A stretch of DNA of 41,053 nt, from contig JABIGQ010000035.1 in the NCBI GenBank assembly GCA_018650085.1, positions 1-41,053 of the forward strand. The letters are read 5' to 3'. The position numbers were made by a program, and so were the translations under genes. Positions within the stretch are counted from its first letter, which is position 1. Every line of letters begins with the position of its first letter. This DNA comes from Candidatus Magasanikiibacteriota bacterium. Lineage in GTDB: Bacteria; Patescibacteriota; Patescibacteriia; Magasanikbacterales; UBA922. The notes beneath the pieces were generated by a model, which was not told the DNA's origin, searched no databases, and was given only the letters and a program-made list of their open reading frames with translations. Below, piece after piece: positions 1 through 8,632 of this stretch.

Positions 1-398
1 TCACCCTCAACTAGTTTTGATTTGCTGGCATAGTTAGGTGGAATGGTATATGTTTTTCCATCTTCTCCTATCATTTCTTGCCCATTAAATACTCCTTCAA
101 TTATTTCTCTATCTTTTGAAGATGTAGTTTGTTCATAATCTCCTGTAGAAAGTGTAGGAAGTCGGACTCCTTTTTCGATCATTGTGAGCATTGCATCTAG
201 TTGATCTTTCATATGTAAGATCATTTTTTTTAATTCAGTAGTACTTGGGCTTGTTTCAGGAGTGTCTATTGTTGTTTCTTTTATAAGTGTCTGTGTTTCT
301 ATAATAGGGGATGGTGGAGCAACAATAGGCTGTTGTGGTAGATTTATCGGTGCGGCAGGAGGTTTTCCTGGATGTAGCACTGTTCCAATGTGATCCAT
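1..398 (-). CDS. Conserved hypothetical protein, C-terminus cut off by window edge
   Basis: A minus-strand frame starts with ATG at 398 and stays open for 132 codons to the left edge, so the 3' end lies outside the window. The N-terminal third is rich in Pro, Ala and Thr and looks disordered. A short amphipathic helix follows (ELKKMILHMKDQLDAML, about residues 58-74). The distal part contains NGQEMIGEDGKTY and IPPNYASKSKLVEG, a pattern I associate from memory with small uncharacterised patescibacterial proteins. No signal peptide or membrane segment is visible. It lies downstream of the TraG/VirD4-like ATPase gene on the same strand, with a palindromic repeat between them. The function is unknown. 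The reading frame is well supported by its length and composition. Confidence 0.75.
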   Translation of the reverse strand, partial: MDHIGTVLHPGKPPAAPINLPQQPIVAPPSPIIETQTLIKETTIDTPETSPSTTELKKMILHMKDQLDAMLTMIEKGVRLPTLSTGDYEQTTSSKDREIIEGVFNGQEMIGEDGKTYTIPPNYASKSKLVEG

Positions 399-424
399 AT
401 TTGTTTTTATATTAATAATGATTT

Positions 425-520
425 ACGTCATTGCGAGTTGCCGATAGGACAACGCGGCAATCCCGTACTTTATTGCGCTAAACTCTGGGATTGCTTCGTC
501 GTTCCTCCTCGCAATGACGT
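425..520. repeat. REP/MITE-like nested palindrome with CGTCATTGCGAG ends
   Basis: The outer arms are a perfect 13-bp inverted repeat, ACGTCATTGCGAG at 425-437 and its complement at 508-520. Inside them GCAATCCC (457-464) pairs with GGGATTGC (487-494). It lies in the gap between two minus-strand genes and is clearly richer in G+C than its surroundings. From memory, elements with these ends occur as dispersed repeats in many unrelated bacterial genomes and give rise to spurious short 'hypothetical proteins'; the plus-strand frame crossing it here is one of those. Confidence 0.85.
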
Positions 521-533
521 GATTTATTTTTAT

Positions 534-3122
534 TTAAAGTGTTGGTTCTATAGCATCAGTATTTCCTTTTATAATTTCACCCAATTTTGATCGTTCTATG
601 ATTTCAGTAGATACTATTGTTTTATCTCTCCCGTATTTAAGACGAGATAGTTGAGTAATAGCATTAGCAAGTTCTTTATTCCCTTCTGTTGGGGGATCTG
701 GACGCATAAGGAACGGTTTACTTGCTTGGTTATCTATGAGCATTTTTGTATAAAAAGAAAATTGTGGAGCATTTATAAGATCATAGGAACCAAATACTGG
801 AGCAAATTCTTTTGCTAAAATTTCTGAATCATCTGGCCCTATACGCCCAGACATCATAGTACCTACATTTCCAAGTATAGCATCTCGTACATCTGATTTT
901 CCTTTATCATCGACTAGTTGCCCCATATATTGATGAGCGACAATAAGATCTAATTTATATTTTCTGGCTTCAGATAGAATTGTAGAGATAGAGTCAGTAA
1001 TAAAGTTTTGGAACTCATCTATATAAAGATAAAAATCTTTTCTATCTTCTTCTTCCATATCAGCACGCCCCATAGCAGCCATTTGGAGTTTTGCCACCAC
1101 AATTAGCCCTAGAAGTTTAGAATTTACTTCTCCTGTTTTTCCTTTTGCGAGATTTACCAATAGAATTTTTTCATTATCCATAATGTCACGGAAGTCAAAA
1201 CCAGATTGTTGTTGACCCATGATATTTCTCATCATTTCGTTTCCTACAAATCGTCCTACTTTTGATACCAAGTATCCTAGCATTTCTGATTTTTGGTGGT
1301 CACTTGTCTTTGCCATTTCTTTTTCCCAGAAAGCACGAACGACTGGATCTGTTACTTTATCTAAATATACTTTTACATAATCATCATCTGTAAACATGCG
1401 TGGAATGTCTACGATAGTTCCTGGATTATCAATATCAGCCATGAGGGTTAACATAACATTTCTCATCTGATGTTCAAACATTGGCCCTATCATTTCAGGT
1501 GGAAAAAGTTTATAAAAGATTCCTATCATTTCTTGGACAGCAAAGTCTCTTTCATCTTCTGTTTTTGGCCCAAGCATATTTAGTCCAATTGGTCTTTCTA
1601 GATCAGAAGGATTAAAGATAATAACATCATCAGCTCTATGTTTTGGGATATGTTGAAGGATTGCTTCTACTAAATCTCCATGAGGATCTACTACTGCTAC
1701 ACCTTTTCCTGCTTGTATGTCTTGGATAGCGAGGTTTGCAATAGCAACAGATTTTCCACTTCCAGATTTTCCTATAATATAGAGATGACGACGACGGTCT
1801 GCCTCTTTTATAAATACATCTTCTTTTTGGCCTCTATATTCTACAAATCCAAGTTTCAATCCTTCTTTTGGTAAATTGGCTGGTGGCGGGGCTCCTCTTC
1901 CGGAGAGCCATTTTATATTTGGTGCTTCTGTAGAATGCAGTGGCATATGCCAAAGTGAGGCCATTTCTTCTGTATTCATAACCATGCCCCATTTTTTTTC
2001 AAATGTTCTATAAATAAATTGTTGGATTAATCTTTTTTGATTTTTTGGCACTGCTGCTTTAAAACTATTTCCATATCTATAAAGGTTATACTGACTAAAT
2101 GAATTAAGCAGATTATCTAAATTCATTTGGGCGGTCATTTCATCATCTGATGTGGTGAGAACACGTAAAGTGACTTCTAATCCTCCTTTACTTAGTTTTT
2201 CTTCGATGCCTTTTAACATTTCTTCTTCCATGCCAGAAAGTTCATATTTTTTTTCTGGTGTTATGCCATCTTTTTCTTTTTTACTTCCTTTGAGTAGTTC
2301 TCCTAGAGTTTCTCCTGATTTTTTCATGGCACGCCCAAATCCAGAAGTCAGGGCAACGTCTTCAAATTTGTTTCCTTTTTTTACTTCTCGTACAATACGG
2401 ATAGCATCATTACGCCATGACTTTGGGGCACTACGTACGACAAATTGAATGGCAGCACTGCTTTCTTTTTCTCGTATTTTTGCCAGTACATTTAATACAC
2501 CAGAGAGGGGATCGGAGTCCATTTTTTTATATGTTTTAAATGGAAACACGGCTTTTCTGTCTGCATATAAGTACGCACCCAAGATGGTACTTTTTTCTGT
2601 AAAAATATTATAGTCAGTCATAACGTCAATTTGTGCGTGTGGGTATTGTGCATGAATTTGTTGTTCTATAAAAGGTTGTATTTTTTTTGGGGTATCCACA
2701 TAAAAATAAATCATGCCATTGTGCACGACTATTTCAAAAGAAATATCTGATGTTTTTCCATTAAGCCAGTCTCCAAACCCTTTTTTTGCTTTTAGGCCTG
2801 CAATTGTTGAAAAAAATGTTTCTGTGATACCAATTTCTTCTTTTACTTGCTCTAGCCTATCTTCTTGTCCTGCTTGCCCGCCTTGTCCTTCTGATTTTTT
2901 TTCTTTTGGGACTTGTATTTGTAAGACAATACGTTCAAACGCAACTAGCTTTTTATTTTTTCCATGAAGTACTGCTCGTATAATAAAGAGTGTCGTAACA
3001 ATAGATGATATCCCAAATACAGAAAATAAACCAATCATCATCATTTGTTCTGAAATAGCAACGGACGCTATGGGTGATTGACCGTATGGGTTTGCAGTAA
3101 ATTGAATTAGAAATGAAAGCAT
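534..3122 (-). CDS. Membrane-anchored TraG/VirD4/HerA-like DNA translocase ATPase
   Basis: This 862-residue protein has one N-terminal membrane segment (about residues 26-49), a roughly 390-residue middle region without recognisable motifs, and a C-terminal RecA-like motor. The motor shows Walker A GKSGSGKS near residue 451, the following VVDPHGDLVEAIL typical of the HerA/TraG/VirD4 group, and Walker B YIDEFQNF near residue 700, then SEARKYKLDLIVAHQY. Members of this superfamily pump DNA, or couple substrates to type IV secretion or conjugation. In patescibacterial genomes such genes are usually annotated as type IV secretion DNA-binding proteins. The 180-residue gene lies 3 bp upstream, so the two are probably co-transcribed. 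No relaxase or VirB genes are visible here, so a role in conjugation is not shown; DNA uptake or chromosome transfer is equally possible. The start at 3122 fits the T-before-ATG context common to the window. Confidence 0.85.
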   Translation of the reverse strand: MLSFLIQFTANPYGQSPIASVAISEQMMMIGLFSVFGISSIVTTLFIIRAVLHGKNKKLVAFERIVLQIQVPKEKKSEGQGGQAGQEDRLEQVKEEIGITETFFSTIAGLKAKKGFGDWLNGKTSDISFEIVVHNGMIYFYVDTPKKIQPFIEQQIHAQYPHAQIDVMTDYNIFTEKSTILGAYLYADRKAVFPFKTYKKMDSDPLSGVLNVLAKIREKESSAAIQFVVRSAPKSWRNDAIRIVREVKKGNKFEDVALTSGFGRAMKKSGETLGELLKGSKKEKDGITPEKKYELSGMEEEMLKGIEEKLSKGGLEVTLRVLTTSDDEMTAQMNLDNLLNSFSQYNLYRYGNSFKAAVPKNQKRLIQQFIYRTFEKKWGMVMNTEEMASLWHMPLHSTEAPNIKWLSGRGAPPPANLPKEGLKLGFVEYRGQKEDVFIKEADRRRHLYIIGKSGSGKSVAIANLAIQDIQAGKGVAVVDPHGDLVEAILQHIPKHRADDVIIFNPSDLERPIGLNMLGPKTEDERDFAVQEMIGIFYKLFPPEMIGPMFEHQMRNVMLTLMADIDNPGTIVDIPRMFTDDDYVKVYLDKVTDPVVRAFWEKEMAKTSDHQKSEMLGYLVSKVGRFVGNEMMRNIMGQQQSGFDFRDIMDNEKILLVNLAKGKTGEVNSKLLGLIVVAKLQMAAMGRADMEEEDRKDFYLYIDEFQNFITDSISTILSEARKYKLDLIVAHQYMGQLVDDKGKSDVRDAILGNVGTMMSGRIGPDDSEILAKEFAPVFGSYDLINAPQFSFYTKMLIDNQASKPFLMRPDPPTEGNKELANAITQLSRLKYGRDKTIVSTEIIERSKLGEIIKGNTDAIEPTL

Positions 3123-3125
3123 ATA

Positions 3126-3668
3126 TTATTTTGGCATTGCCTTATGTTTTTTGTGAAGTCCTAAGATTTTTTCTGTTTTAATTTTTGCTTCTTGTTCTAA
3201 AAAAAATCTGTTTATTCCAGGGAGCATTTTTAACCATTCAAAGAGTAGTTTTAAAATAGATTTAGTTCGGACATGTGTTTTTTTCAAAAGTTGGCGAATT
3301 TGGATAGCAGTTTGTTCTCCTTTTATTTTAAATTCTTGTCGTTCTACTGGGGAGAGGGAAGTAAATGCTTCTTTTAATCCTTCTTCCATAATATGCTCTA
3401 CTTCTATTGTTATAGCATCTCGTACAATGGGGATCGCTCTTTGTTTTTGTTTTTTTGAAATGCGAAGTTTTCTTTTTAGTGCATCAATAGTAGATTCTAC
3501 AGATGTTTCTTTTCCTTTTTCTGTGGGTTCTAATTCTTTTATTTTTTCAATTTCCATGTCAAAAGCACCTGGTGCTTTTATTTCAGGTGTTTTTATTATT
3601 TGTTCAGGAGACTCAGGAATATACAAAGGGCGTATATCCTGTTCGTGTGGTGTCACGTTTGGTGACAT
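3126..3668 (-). CDS. Hypothetical helical protein upstream of the translocase ATPase
   Basis: A 180-residue protein without signal peptide or clear membrane segment. The first 60 residues are rich in Pro and Glu and probably disordered; the rest is strongly basic and helical (for example LKRKLRISKKQKQRAIP and a Lys-rich C-terminus ending KKHKAMPK). It is the first gene of a minus-strand operon and stops 3 bp before the ATPase starts, which points to a joint role. It could be an adaptor or nucleic-acid-binding partner of the ATPase, but no family was recognised. Its ATG at 3668 follows a leader almost identical to that of the divergent surface-protein gene. Confidence 0.75.
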   Translation of the reverse strand: MSPNVTPHEQDIRPLYIPESPEQIIKTPEIKAPGAFDMEIEKIKELEPTEKGKETSVESTIDALKRKLRISKKQKQRAIPIVRDAITIEVEHIMEEGLKEAFTSLSPVERQEFKIKGEQTAIQIRQLLKKTHVRTKSILKLLFEWLKMLPGINRFFLEQEAKIKTEKILGLHKKHKAMPK

Positions 3669-3700
3669 AAAATATATGTACTAATTATTAACGTAATTAT

Positions 3701-3709
3701 ATTATATCA
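3701..3709 (-). promoter_or_regulatory. Extended -10 promoter for the 3668 to 534 operon
   Basis: Read on the minus strand this is TGATATAAT, a perfect TATAAT with an upstream TG extension. The hexamer 17 bp further upstream is a poor -35 match (TAGCAT). Transcription would start near 3694, leaving a leader of about 25 nt. Confidence 0.6.
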
Positions 3710-3741
3710 AAAAATAAGAAAAGATGCTATTAAGTTCCGTA

Positions 3742-3770
3742 TAGACAAAGAAGATGTTTCATTATATAAT
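3742..3770 (+). promoter_or_regulatory. Sigma70-type promoter for the surface protein/metG operon
   Basis: TAGACA at 3742-3747 and TATAAT at 3765-3770 are separated by 17 bp, a near-consensus housekeeping promoter. The predicted start near 3778 gives a leader of about 25 nt, the same length as that of the divergent gene. Confidence 0.75.
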
Positions 3771-3803
3771 AGAGATACATTAATAATTAATACATATATT
3801 TTT

Positions 3804-6800
3804 ATGAATATGAAAAGGTTTCTTTTTACTTTTATTGTGTTAGGGGTGTTTTTATTTCTCCCAAGAATTTCGCATGCAGCGTCAAATATTTCATCTTGTA
3901 ATATTACAGCAACGGATACTGCTATAAGTTCCTCAGAAAATGAAGTAGTGTTTACTGTTAATTATCTTACTTTTGATCCTGTTATTGTAGATTATCATGA
4001 AAAATTAGCTATAGATAGAAAAGGAGAATTAGATACTATTCATGAAGTATCAGCAAGTGATGTGCTTCTTCCAATAGGGGCTGGTTCATATAGAAAGAAT
4101 TATTCTGTAATATATGAAAAAGGTACTGCATTAAACATGGTATTGGAAGCTCAAATAGGGGATACTGAATGTAAGACACTGGCACTTCCTCTATCTACAT
4201 TTGGTGCAGCGTCAAATGTAGATATAAGTAGTTGTTATGTAGAAGCTACAGACAGTGTTTCTAGTGATACGCATAATGATATTTCATATAATGTTATGTA
4301 TACAAATGCAGGGGCTGTAGATACGGAGGATTATTCTATAAATATAAAAACAGATAAACTAAAAGATCTCACATCTTATTTAGCCAATACTGAATTTTTA
4401 GAGGGGAAAAATTTATTATTTAGTACAGCAAGTGATCTTTCATATAGGCGAGATGAGGTAACATCTTTTGTTGTATCTGCATCTATAGGGGAAACACAGT
4501 GTAGTCCGAAAACAGTTATTACGAGACAACCAGTATCATCTTGTCTTGTAGATTTTCCAAGGATGAATAATGTATCGCAAGGAGTATGGGATCTATCTTA
4601 TACGGTGATGTATTCAAAAGTTGGAGATGAAGGAGTAGATTTTCGAGAAACAGTAGGTGTGGATGGACATGGATTATATCAAAATAATACAGAATCTGGG
4701 TACCCTTTGATAAATGGTGTAGATAATATAACAGCAGAAAGGACCGTTCGATTTGAAAACTCTTTTTTTAATATTATAGATGATGCGCAATTACCAGTGA
4801 GCCTTGATGTATATCTTGGTGGATTTAAATGTGATGGAATAGATATTCCTAGGGAATTATTTCAACAGGCTGAGGAAGAAGTAGTTGTGCATACTCTTCC
4901 AGAACCAGAGGATCCAGATGTTGAACCAGAACAAAGTAATATACAACCAGTGTCATCTTGTTTTGTTTCTGTACAGGTTAAAAATGTAGCTAATGAAGAT
5001 GCAGGAAGATTAGATCTTAGGTATACTGTGAGATATTCAAAAGTTGGGGATGAAGAAGTAGAGTTTAGAGAAATTTTAGGTGTGGATGATTATGCAATAG
5101 ATCAGAATAATGTAGAATCGGGGTACCCTTTGATTGATGGTGTAGATAATATAACAGCAGAAAGAACAGTTCGGTTTGATAGTGTTTTTTTTAATTTTAT
5201 AGATGACGCACAAGCGCCACTTAGTCTGGATGTATATTTAGGTGGATTTAAATGTAATGGAGCAAATATTCCTAGGGAAGTATTTCCACAGTCTGAAGAT
5301 GATATAGAAGTTCCAGATCCTGTAGAATCAGTAGAGGAAAATAATGATGACCCAGATGATGAAGAGGATGTACCAGTTGTAGAGATGTTACAAGTCGATA
5401 TGGAACCAGTATCATCTTGTGCTGTAAGTATAATAGATGGGGCTATAGTAAATGCAGAAAAGAATTCTATTAGTTATCTTGTAACATATTCTAAAATAGG
5501 GAGTGAATATCTAGGATATGGAGAAATAGTTGGAATAATGAATGGAACTGAATTGCCACTATATATAGGTGGGCAAGATAGTTATTATGTGCGTAAGGGA
5601 GATAATAATACACTGCCAAAAAGAACAATAATTTTTAAAAGAGGCACAATGGATTACTCTGCAGGGGAGCCTATTACTGTGGCAGTAGCTATAGGTGGTG
5701 TGGAGTGTGCAGTAGATACTATTTCTAGAGAAACATATTTTATTCCAGAATTAGTACAAGAAAATGAAGTTATAGAAGCTGCCCCAGTAGAAATTTCAAA
5801 TGAGTCTCCAGAATCTTGTCGTGTAAAAGGACGCGATCTCATTTATGATGGGAAACAAAATAAAATAGAATTTCATATTGAATATACCAAATTGGGAGGT
5901 GTCTCTGAAGTCCCATATTCTTACAGTATTATCTCAGATTCAGAGCATGTATTACATGAAGAGATTAAAGACAAACAGTTTTTAATGAAAGGAGCAGATA
6001 TTTCTTTGAATAATCAAAAATTTTATTATCCACGAGAAAATAAAAATAATACTTTGATAAAGGCAAGTTTAGGAAATACAACTTGTGAATCTTTGGATTT
6101 GCGTGTATCTCAACCAATTGTGGTGGATGATATAGAGATTCAAGAAAATGGTGATGTAGGTGATCCAGAACAATTAGAAGGTGAGCCTGAACCACTTCCT
6201 GTTGAGATGATGGGATTAGAAGAAGGAGGAGAACAAGAAGAAGCCCCAGCAGCAGAAGAACAGGTGGCAGAGGTTGTGGAAAATCCATTTGCGGAGGCAC
6301 CACCAGTAGAAGAAGCTGTGGACAATGGGGACGCTCCAATAGGCAATGGTAGTAGTTCTTCTGGCAGTGGTTCTCGAGTTGTGGTTTCAACTGGCGACTC
6401 TGGTAATAATCCTGTGGTAGATACTGAAGATCCTACATGTAGAGTTGTAGCAGAGGGTAGAGTAGTAAATGGACATCTTGAAATTGGTTCTGGTATAGAA
6501 TATAGAAATTTTGAAGATGGAGATTATCAGTATGTATTAAGTGGTAGTTCACTTATTTCACCAAACAATGGAAAAATATATCAAGGAAATATTAGTTTTA
6601 CAAATGATTCTGGAATGATTATTCGTGTGGTAAATAATGCGAGTTTTCCAATGTCTTTTCAATCTGATAATGCAGAGGATGTATTTGTGCTTAATGCAGT
6701 GTTAAATGGAGTAACGTGTCAATCAGTATCATTTGATTATACTCAAATAAATGATGCTATTGAAACAGCGACAGTAGCCAATGGAAGTACTACTGATACT

Positions 6801-7088
6801 ATAGGACCAGGAGTTGCAGTATCTTCTATATCAGTTATTCCAGCAGGTATTGACGAAAGTGATGTTTCTGCGTTACTATCATTGGAGTTGTTAGACGGAG
6901 AAACTATAAATAGAAGGATTCGTTTTACTGGTTTCCCTGTACCAAAGAGTGTCGCTATGACAAAAGAAAAGAGTAATAATATATTTATTCTTATCGCGGT
7001 TTTAGCACTTGTTGGATTAGGATCTGTAGGTTACGGATTGTATCGTCTAAAGAAAAGAAAAAAACACAGTTTTATCCCATATGAATAA
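3804..7088 (+). CDS. Large membrane-anchored surface protein with repeated Cys-pair modules
   Basis: A 1,094-residue exported protein. A signal peptide (MKRFLFTFIVLGVFLFLPRISHA) is followed by about seven related modules of 100-120 residues beginning near residues 31, 140, 245, 384, 537, 669 and 877. Each opens with a Cys in a pattern like SSCxV, has a central strand such as ISYxVxYSKxG, and closes with a second Cys in a pattern like LGGxxC. One disulfide per beta-sandwich module is a plausible reading. Modules 3 and 4 are a recent duplication. Acidic Pro/Glu-rich linkers separate the later modules; the longest (about 785-870) ends in a Ser/Gly run. A membrane helix (about 1057-1078) and a basic tail (LKKRKKHSF) anchor the C-terminus; there is no LPXTG motif. 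It overlaps metG by 8 bp. The last module is clearly related to that of the protein at 11771-13396. I cannot name the family; adhesion or surface-layer roles are guesses. A second possible start lies 6 bp downstream at 3810. Confidence 0.9.
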   Translation: MNMKRFLFTFIVLGVFLFLPRISHAASNISSCNITATDTAISSSENEVVFTVNYLTFDPVIVDYHEKLAIDRKGELDTIHEVSASDVLLPIGAGSYRKNYSVIYEKGTALNMVLEAQIGDTECKTLALPLSTFGAASNVDISSCYVEATDSVSSDTHNDISYNVMYTNAGAVDTEDYSINIKTDKLKDLTSYLANTEFLEGKNLLFSTASDLSYRRDEVTSFVVSASIGETQCSPKTVITRQPVSSCLVDFPRMNNVSQGVWDLSYTVMYSKVGDEGVDFRETVGVDGHGLYQNNTESGYPLINGVDNITAERTVRFENSFFNIIDDAQLPVSLDVYLGGFKCDGIDIPRELFQQAEEEVVVHTLPEPEDPDVEPEQSNIQPVSSCFVSVQVKNVANEDAGRLDLRYTVRYSKVGDEEVEFREILGVDDYAIDQNNVESGYPLIDGVDNITAERTVRFDSVFFNFIDDAQAPLSLDVYLGGFKCNGANIPREVFPQSEDDIEVPDPVESVEENNDDPDDEEDVPVVEMLQVDMEPVSSCAVSIIDGAIVNAEKNSISYLVTYSKIGSEYLGYGEIVGIMNGTELPLYIGGQDSYYVRKGDNNTLPKRTIIFKRGTMDYSAGEPITVAVAIGGVECAVDTISRETYFIPELVQENEVIEAAPVEISNESPESCRVKGRDLIYDGKQNKIEFHIEYTKLGGVSEVPYSYSIISDSEHVLHEEIKDKQFLMKGADISLNNQKFYYPRENKNNTLIKASLGNTTCESLDLRVSQPIVVDDIEIQENGDVGDPEQLEGEPEPLPVEMMGLEEGGEQEEAPAAEEQVAEVVENPFAEAPPVEEAVDNGDAPIGNGSSSSGSGSRVVVSTGDSGNNPVVDTEDPTCRVVAEGRVVNGHLEIGSGIEYRNFEDGDYQYVLSGSSLISPNNGKIYQGNISFTNDSGMIIRVVNNASFPMSFQSDNAEDVFVLNAVLNGVTCQSVSFDYTQINDAIETATVANGSTTDTIGPGVAVSSISVIPAGIDESDVSALLSLELLDGETINRRIRFTGFPVPKSVAMTKEKSNNIFILIAVLALVGLGSVGYGLYRLKKRKKHSFIPYE

Positions 7089-8610
7089 AAAACCATACTT
7101 TATTTCTACCTCTATTCCATACGTGAATGCTCAACCACATGTTGGGCATTCACTGGAGTATATTGAAACAGATGCTGTTGCCAGATATAAACGCTTACTT
7201 GGTAGTGATGTGTTTTTTTTATCAGGAGCAGATGAAAACTCACTAAAAAATGTACAAGCCGCAGAAAAAGCAGGGAAAGATGTACAAACATTTGTAGATG
7301 AACATTCTCGCTATTTTTCTGCTTTTAAAGATTCATTAAATATTTCTTTTGATGATTTTATAAAAACTACAGAGAAACGTCATAAAGATGGAGCCCAAAA
7401 ATTGTGGGGTAAGTTTGACAAAAAAGATATAGAAAAAAAGGCATATAAAGGATTATATTGTGTAGGGTGTGAGGCATTTTTTAAAGAAGAAGAATTAATA
7501 GATGGAAAATGTCCAGATCATAAAAAAGAACCAGAAGTGATAGAAGAAGAAAATTGGTTTTTTAAGTTATCAAATTATCAAAAACAGTTAAAGGAGTTAG
7601 TTGAAAAAGATATTATAAAAATCACACCAGAGTTTAGAAAAAATGAATGGTTAGCTTTTATAGATAGAGGATTGGAAGATTTTAGTATTTCTAGATCAAA
7701 AGAACGTGCGCATGGGTGGGGAGTAGAAGTCCCAGAAGATGATGAGCAAATTATGTATGTTTGGGTAGATGCATTGTCCAATTATACCAATGCCTTGGAT
7801 TTTAGTGGAGATGAAACATTATATAAAAAATATTGGGTACAAGGAGAAGAAAGAGAAGTAGTACATGTTATTGGAAAAGGAATTGCAAAGTTTCATGTGC
7901 TTTATTGGCCTGCTATGCTTTTATCAGCTGGAATGCCACTTCCTACAGAAATATTTGTGCATGGGTACATGACTATTGAAGGAGAAAAGATGAGCAAGTC
8001 TTTGGGTAATGTTATAAATCCAGCTGAATTAGTAGAAACATATGGAAAAGATGCGGTACGGTATTATTTCCTGGGAGCAGTATCTTCTACAAAAGATGGT
8101 GACTTTTCAAAAGACCGTTTTGAAGAATTTTATACTGCACATCTGGTAAATGGGATTGGAAATTTAACTAGTCGTGTTCTTACCATGCTTGAAAAATATT
8201 CCGAGGGTGTTGTCCCTACTATTTCAGCAGATTGTTTTCATACAGATAAGATATATGCATCATATATACATGCATTTGAAAATTATGCATTTGAGGGAGC
8301 TATAAAAAGTATAAATGAGTTAGTCCGTGCAATTGATACAAAAATTTCAGAAGAAAGACCGTGGGAAAAAGCAAAAAATGGAGAAGATATTTCTGAGTTA
8401 CTGTATCAATTGGTAGAAGGATTACGCCATATTGCTCTTCTTCTTATTCCTGTTATTCCAGACACTGCACAGAAAATTTTTGCACAACTGGGGTATAGTG
8501 AAGAAGAAATAAAATCTTTTCTATTTGATAAAGAAAAAGAATGGGGAGTATTGGAACAGGGGACTGATGTGAAAAGAGATAATATACTCTTTGCTAGGTT
8601 AACATCATAG
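7081..8610 (+). CDS. metG: Methionyl-tRNA synthetase
   Basis: Class I synthetase that charges tRNA-Met with methionine in the cytoplasm. The Rossmann core carries the HIGH-type signature as HVGH (residues 20-23) and KMSKS near residue 303. The zinc knuckle in the connective insert is Cys-x2-Cys (about 127 and 130) followed by Cys-x2-His (about 144 and 147), the single-zinc arrangement known from Thermus. At 509 residues it has the anticodon-binding helical domain but lacks the C-terminal EMAP/Trbp111-like tRNA-binding domain of the approximately 677-residue E. coli enzyme. The start codon lies inside the end of the upstream surface-protein gene (8-bp overlap), which suggests translational coupling. 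cvpA follows 22 bp downstream. Confidence 0.97.
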   Translation: MNKKPYFISTSIPYVNAQPHVGHSLEYIETDAVARYKRLLGSDVFFLSGADENSLKNVQAAEKAGKDVQTFVDEHSRYFSAFKDSLNISFDDFIKTTEKRHKDGAQKLWGKFDKKDIEKKAYKGLYCVGCEAFFKEEELIDGKCPDHKKEPEVIEEENWFFKLSNYQKQLKELVEKDIIKITPEFRKNEWLAFIDRGLEDFSISRSKERAHGWGVEVPEDDEQIMYVWVDALSNYTNALDFSGDETLYKKYWVQGEEREVVHVIGKGIAKFHVLYWPAMLLSAGMPLPTEIFVHGYMTIEGEKMSKSLGNVINPAELVETYGKDAVRYYFLGAVSSTKDGDFSKDRFEEFYTAHLVNGIGNLTSRVLTMLEKYSEGVVPTISADCFHTDKIYASYIHAFENYAFEGAIKSINELVRAIDTKISEERPWEKAKNGEDISELLYQLVEGLRHIALLLIPVIPDTAQKIFAQLGYSEEEIKSFLFDKEKEWGVLEQGTDVKRDNILFARLTS

Positions 8611-8632
8611 ATTTATTTTATAATAAAAATAT

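Larger units (their letters stand above)
3669..3803. repeat. Inverted repeat: two divergent leaders of near-identical sequence
   Basis: The 23 bases before the minus-strand ATG at 3668 and the 24 bases before the plus-strand ATG at 3804 share the pattern TTAATAATTA-(G/A)-TACATATATTTT. They differ at one position plus one extra T in the plus-strand copy. Because the genes diverge, the copies form an inverted repeat at the ends of the 135-bp intergenic region, each copy occupying the predicted 5' leader of its transcript. Confidence 0.8.

Noticed and set aside
390-590. Plus-strand frame of 66 codons across the palindromic repeat
   Set aside because: It lies over the repeat and the end of the ATPase gene; peptides from this repeat type (pattern HCEL...PRNDV) are known artefacts.
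5965-6390. Minus-strand frame of 141 codons inside the surface protein gene
   Set aside because: Leu/Pro-rich translation is the antisense of an acidic Pro/Glu linker; no start signals.
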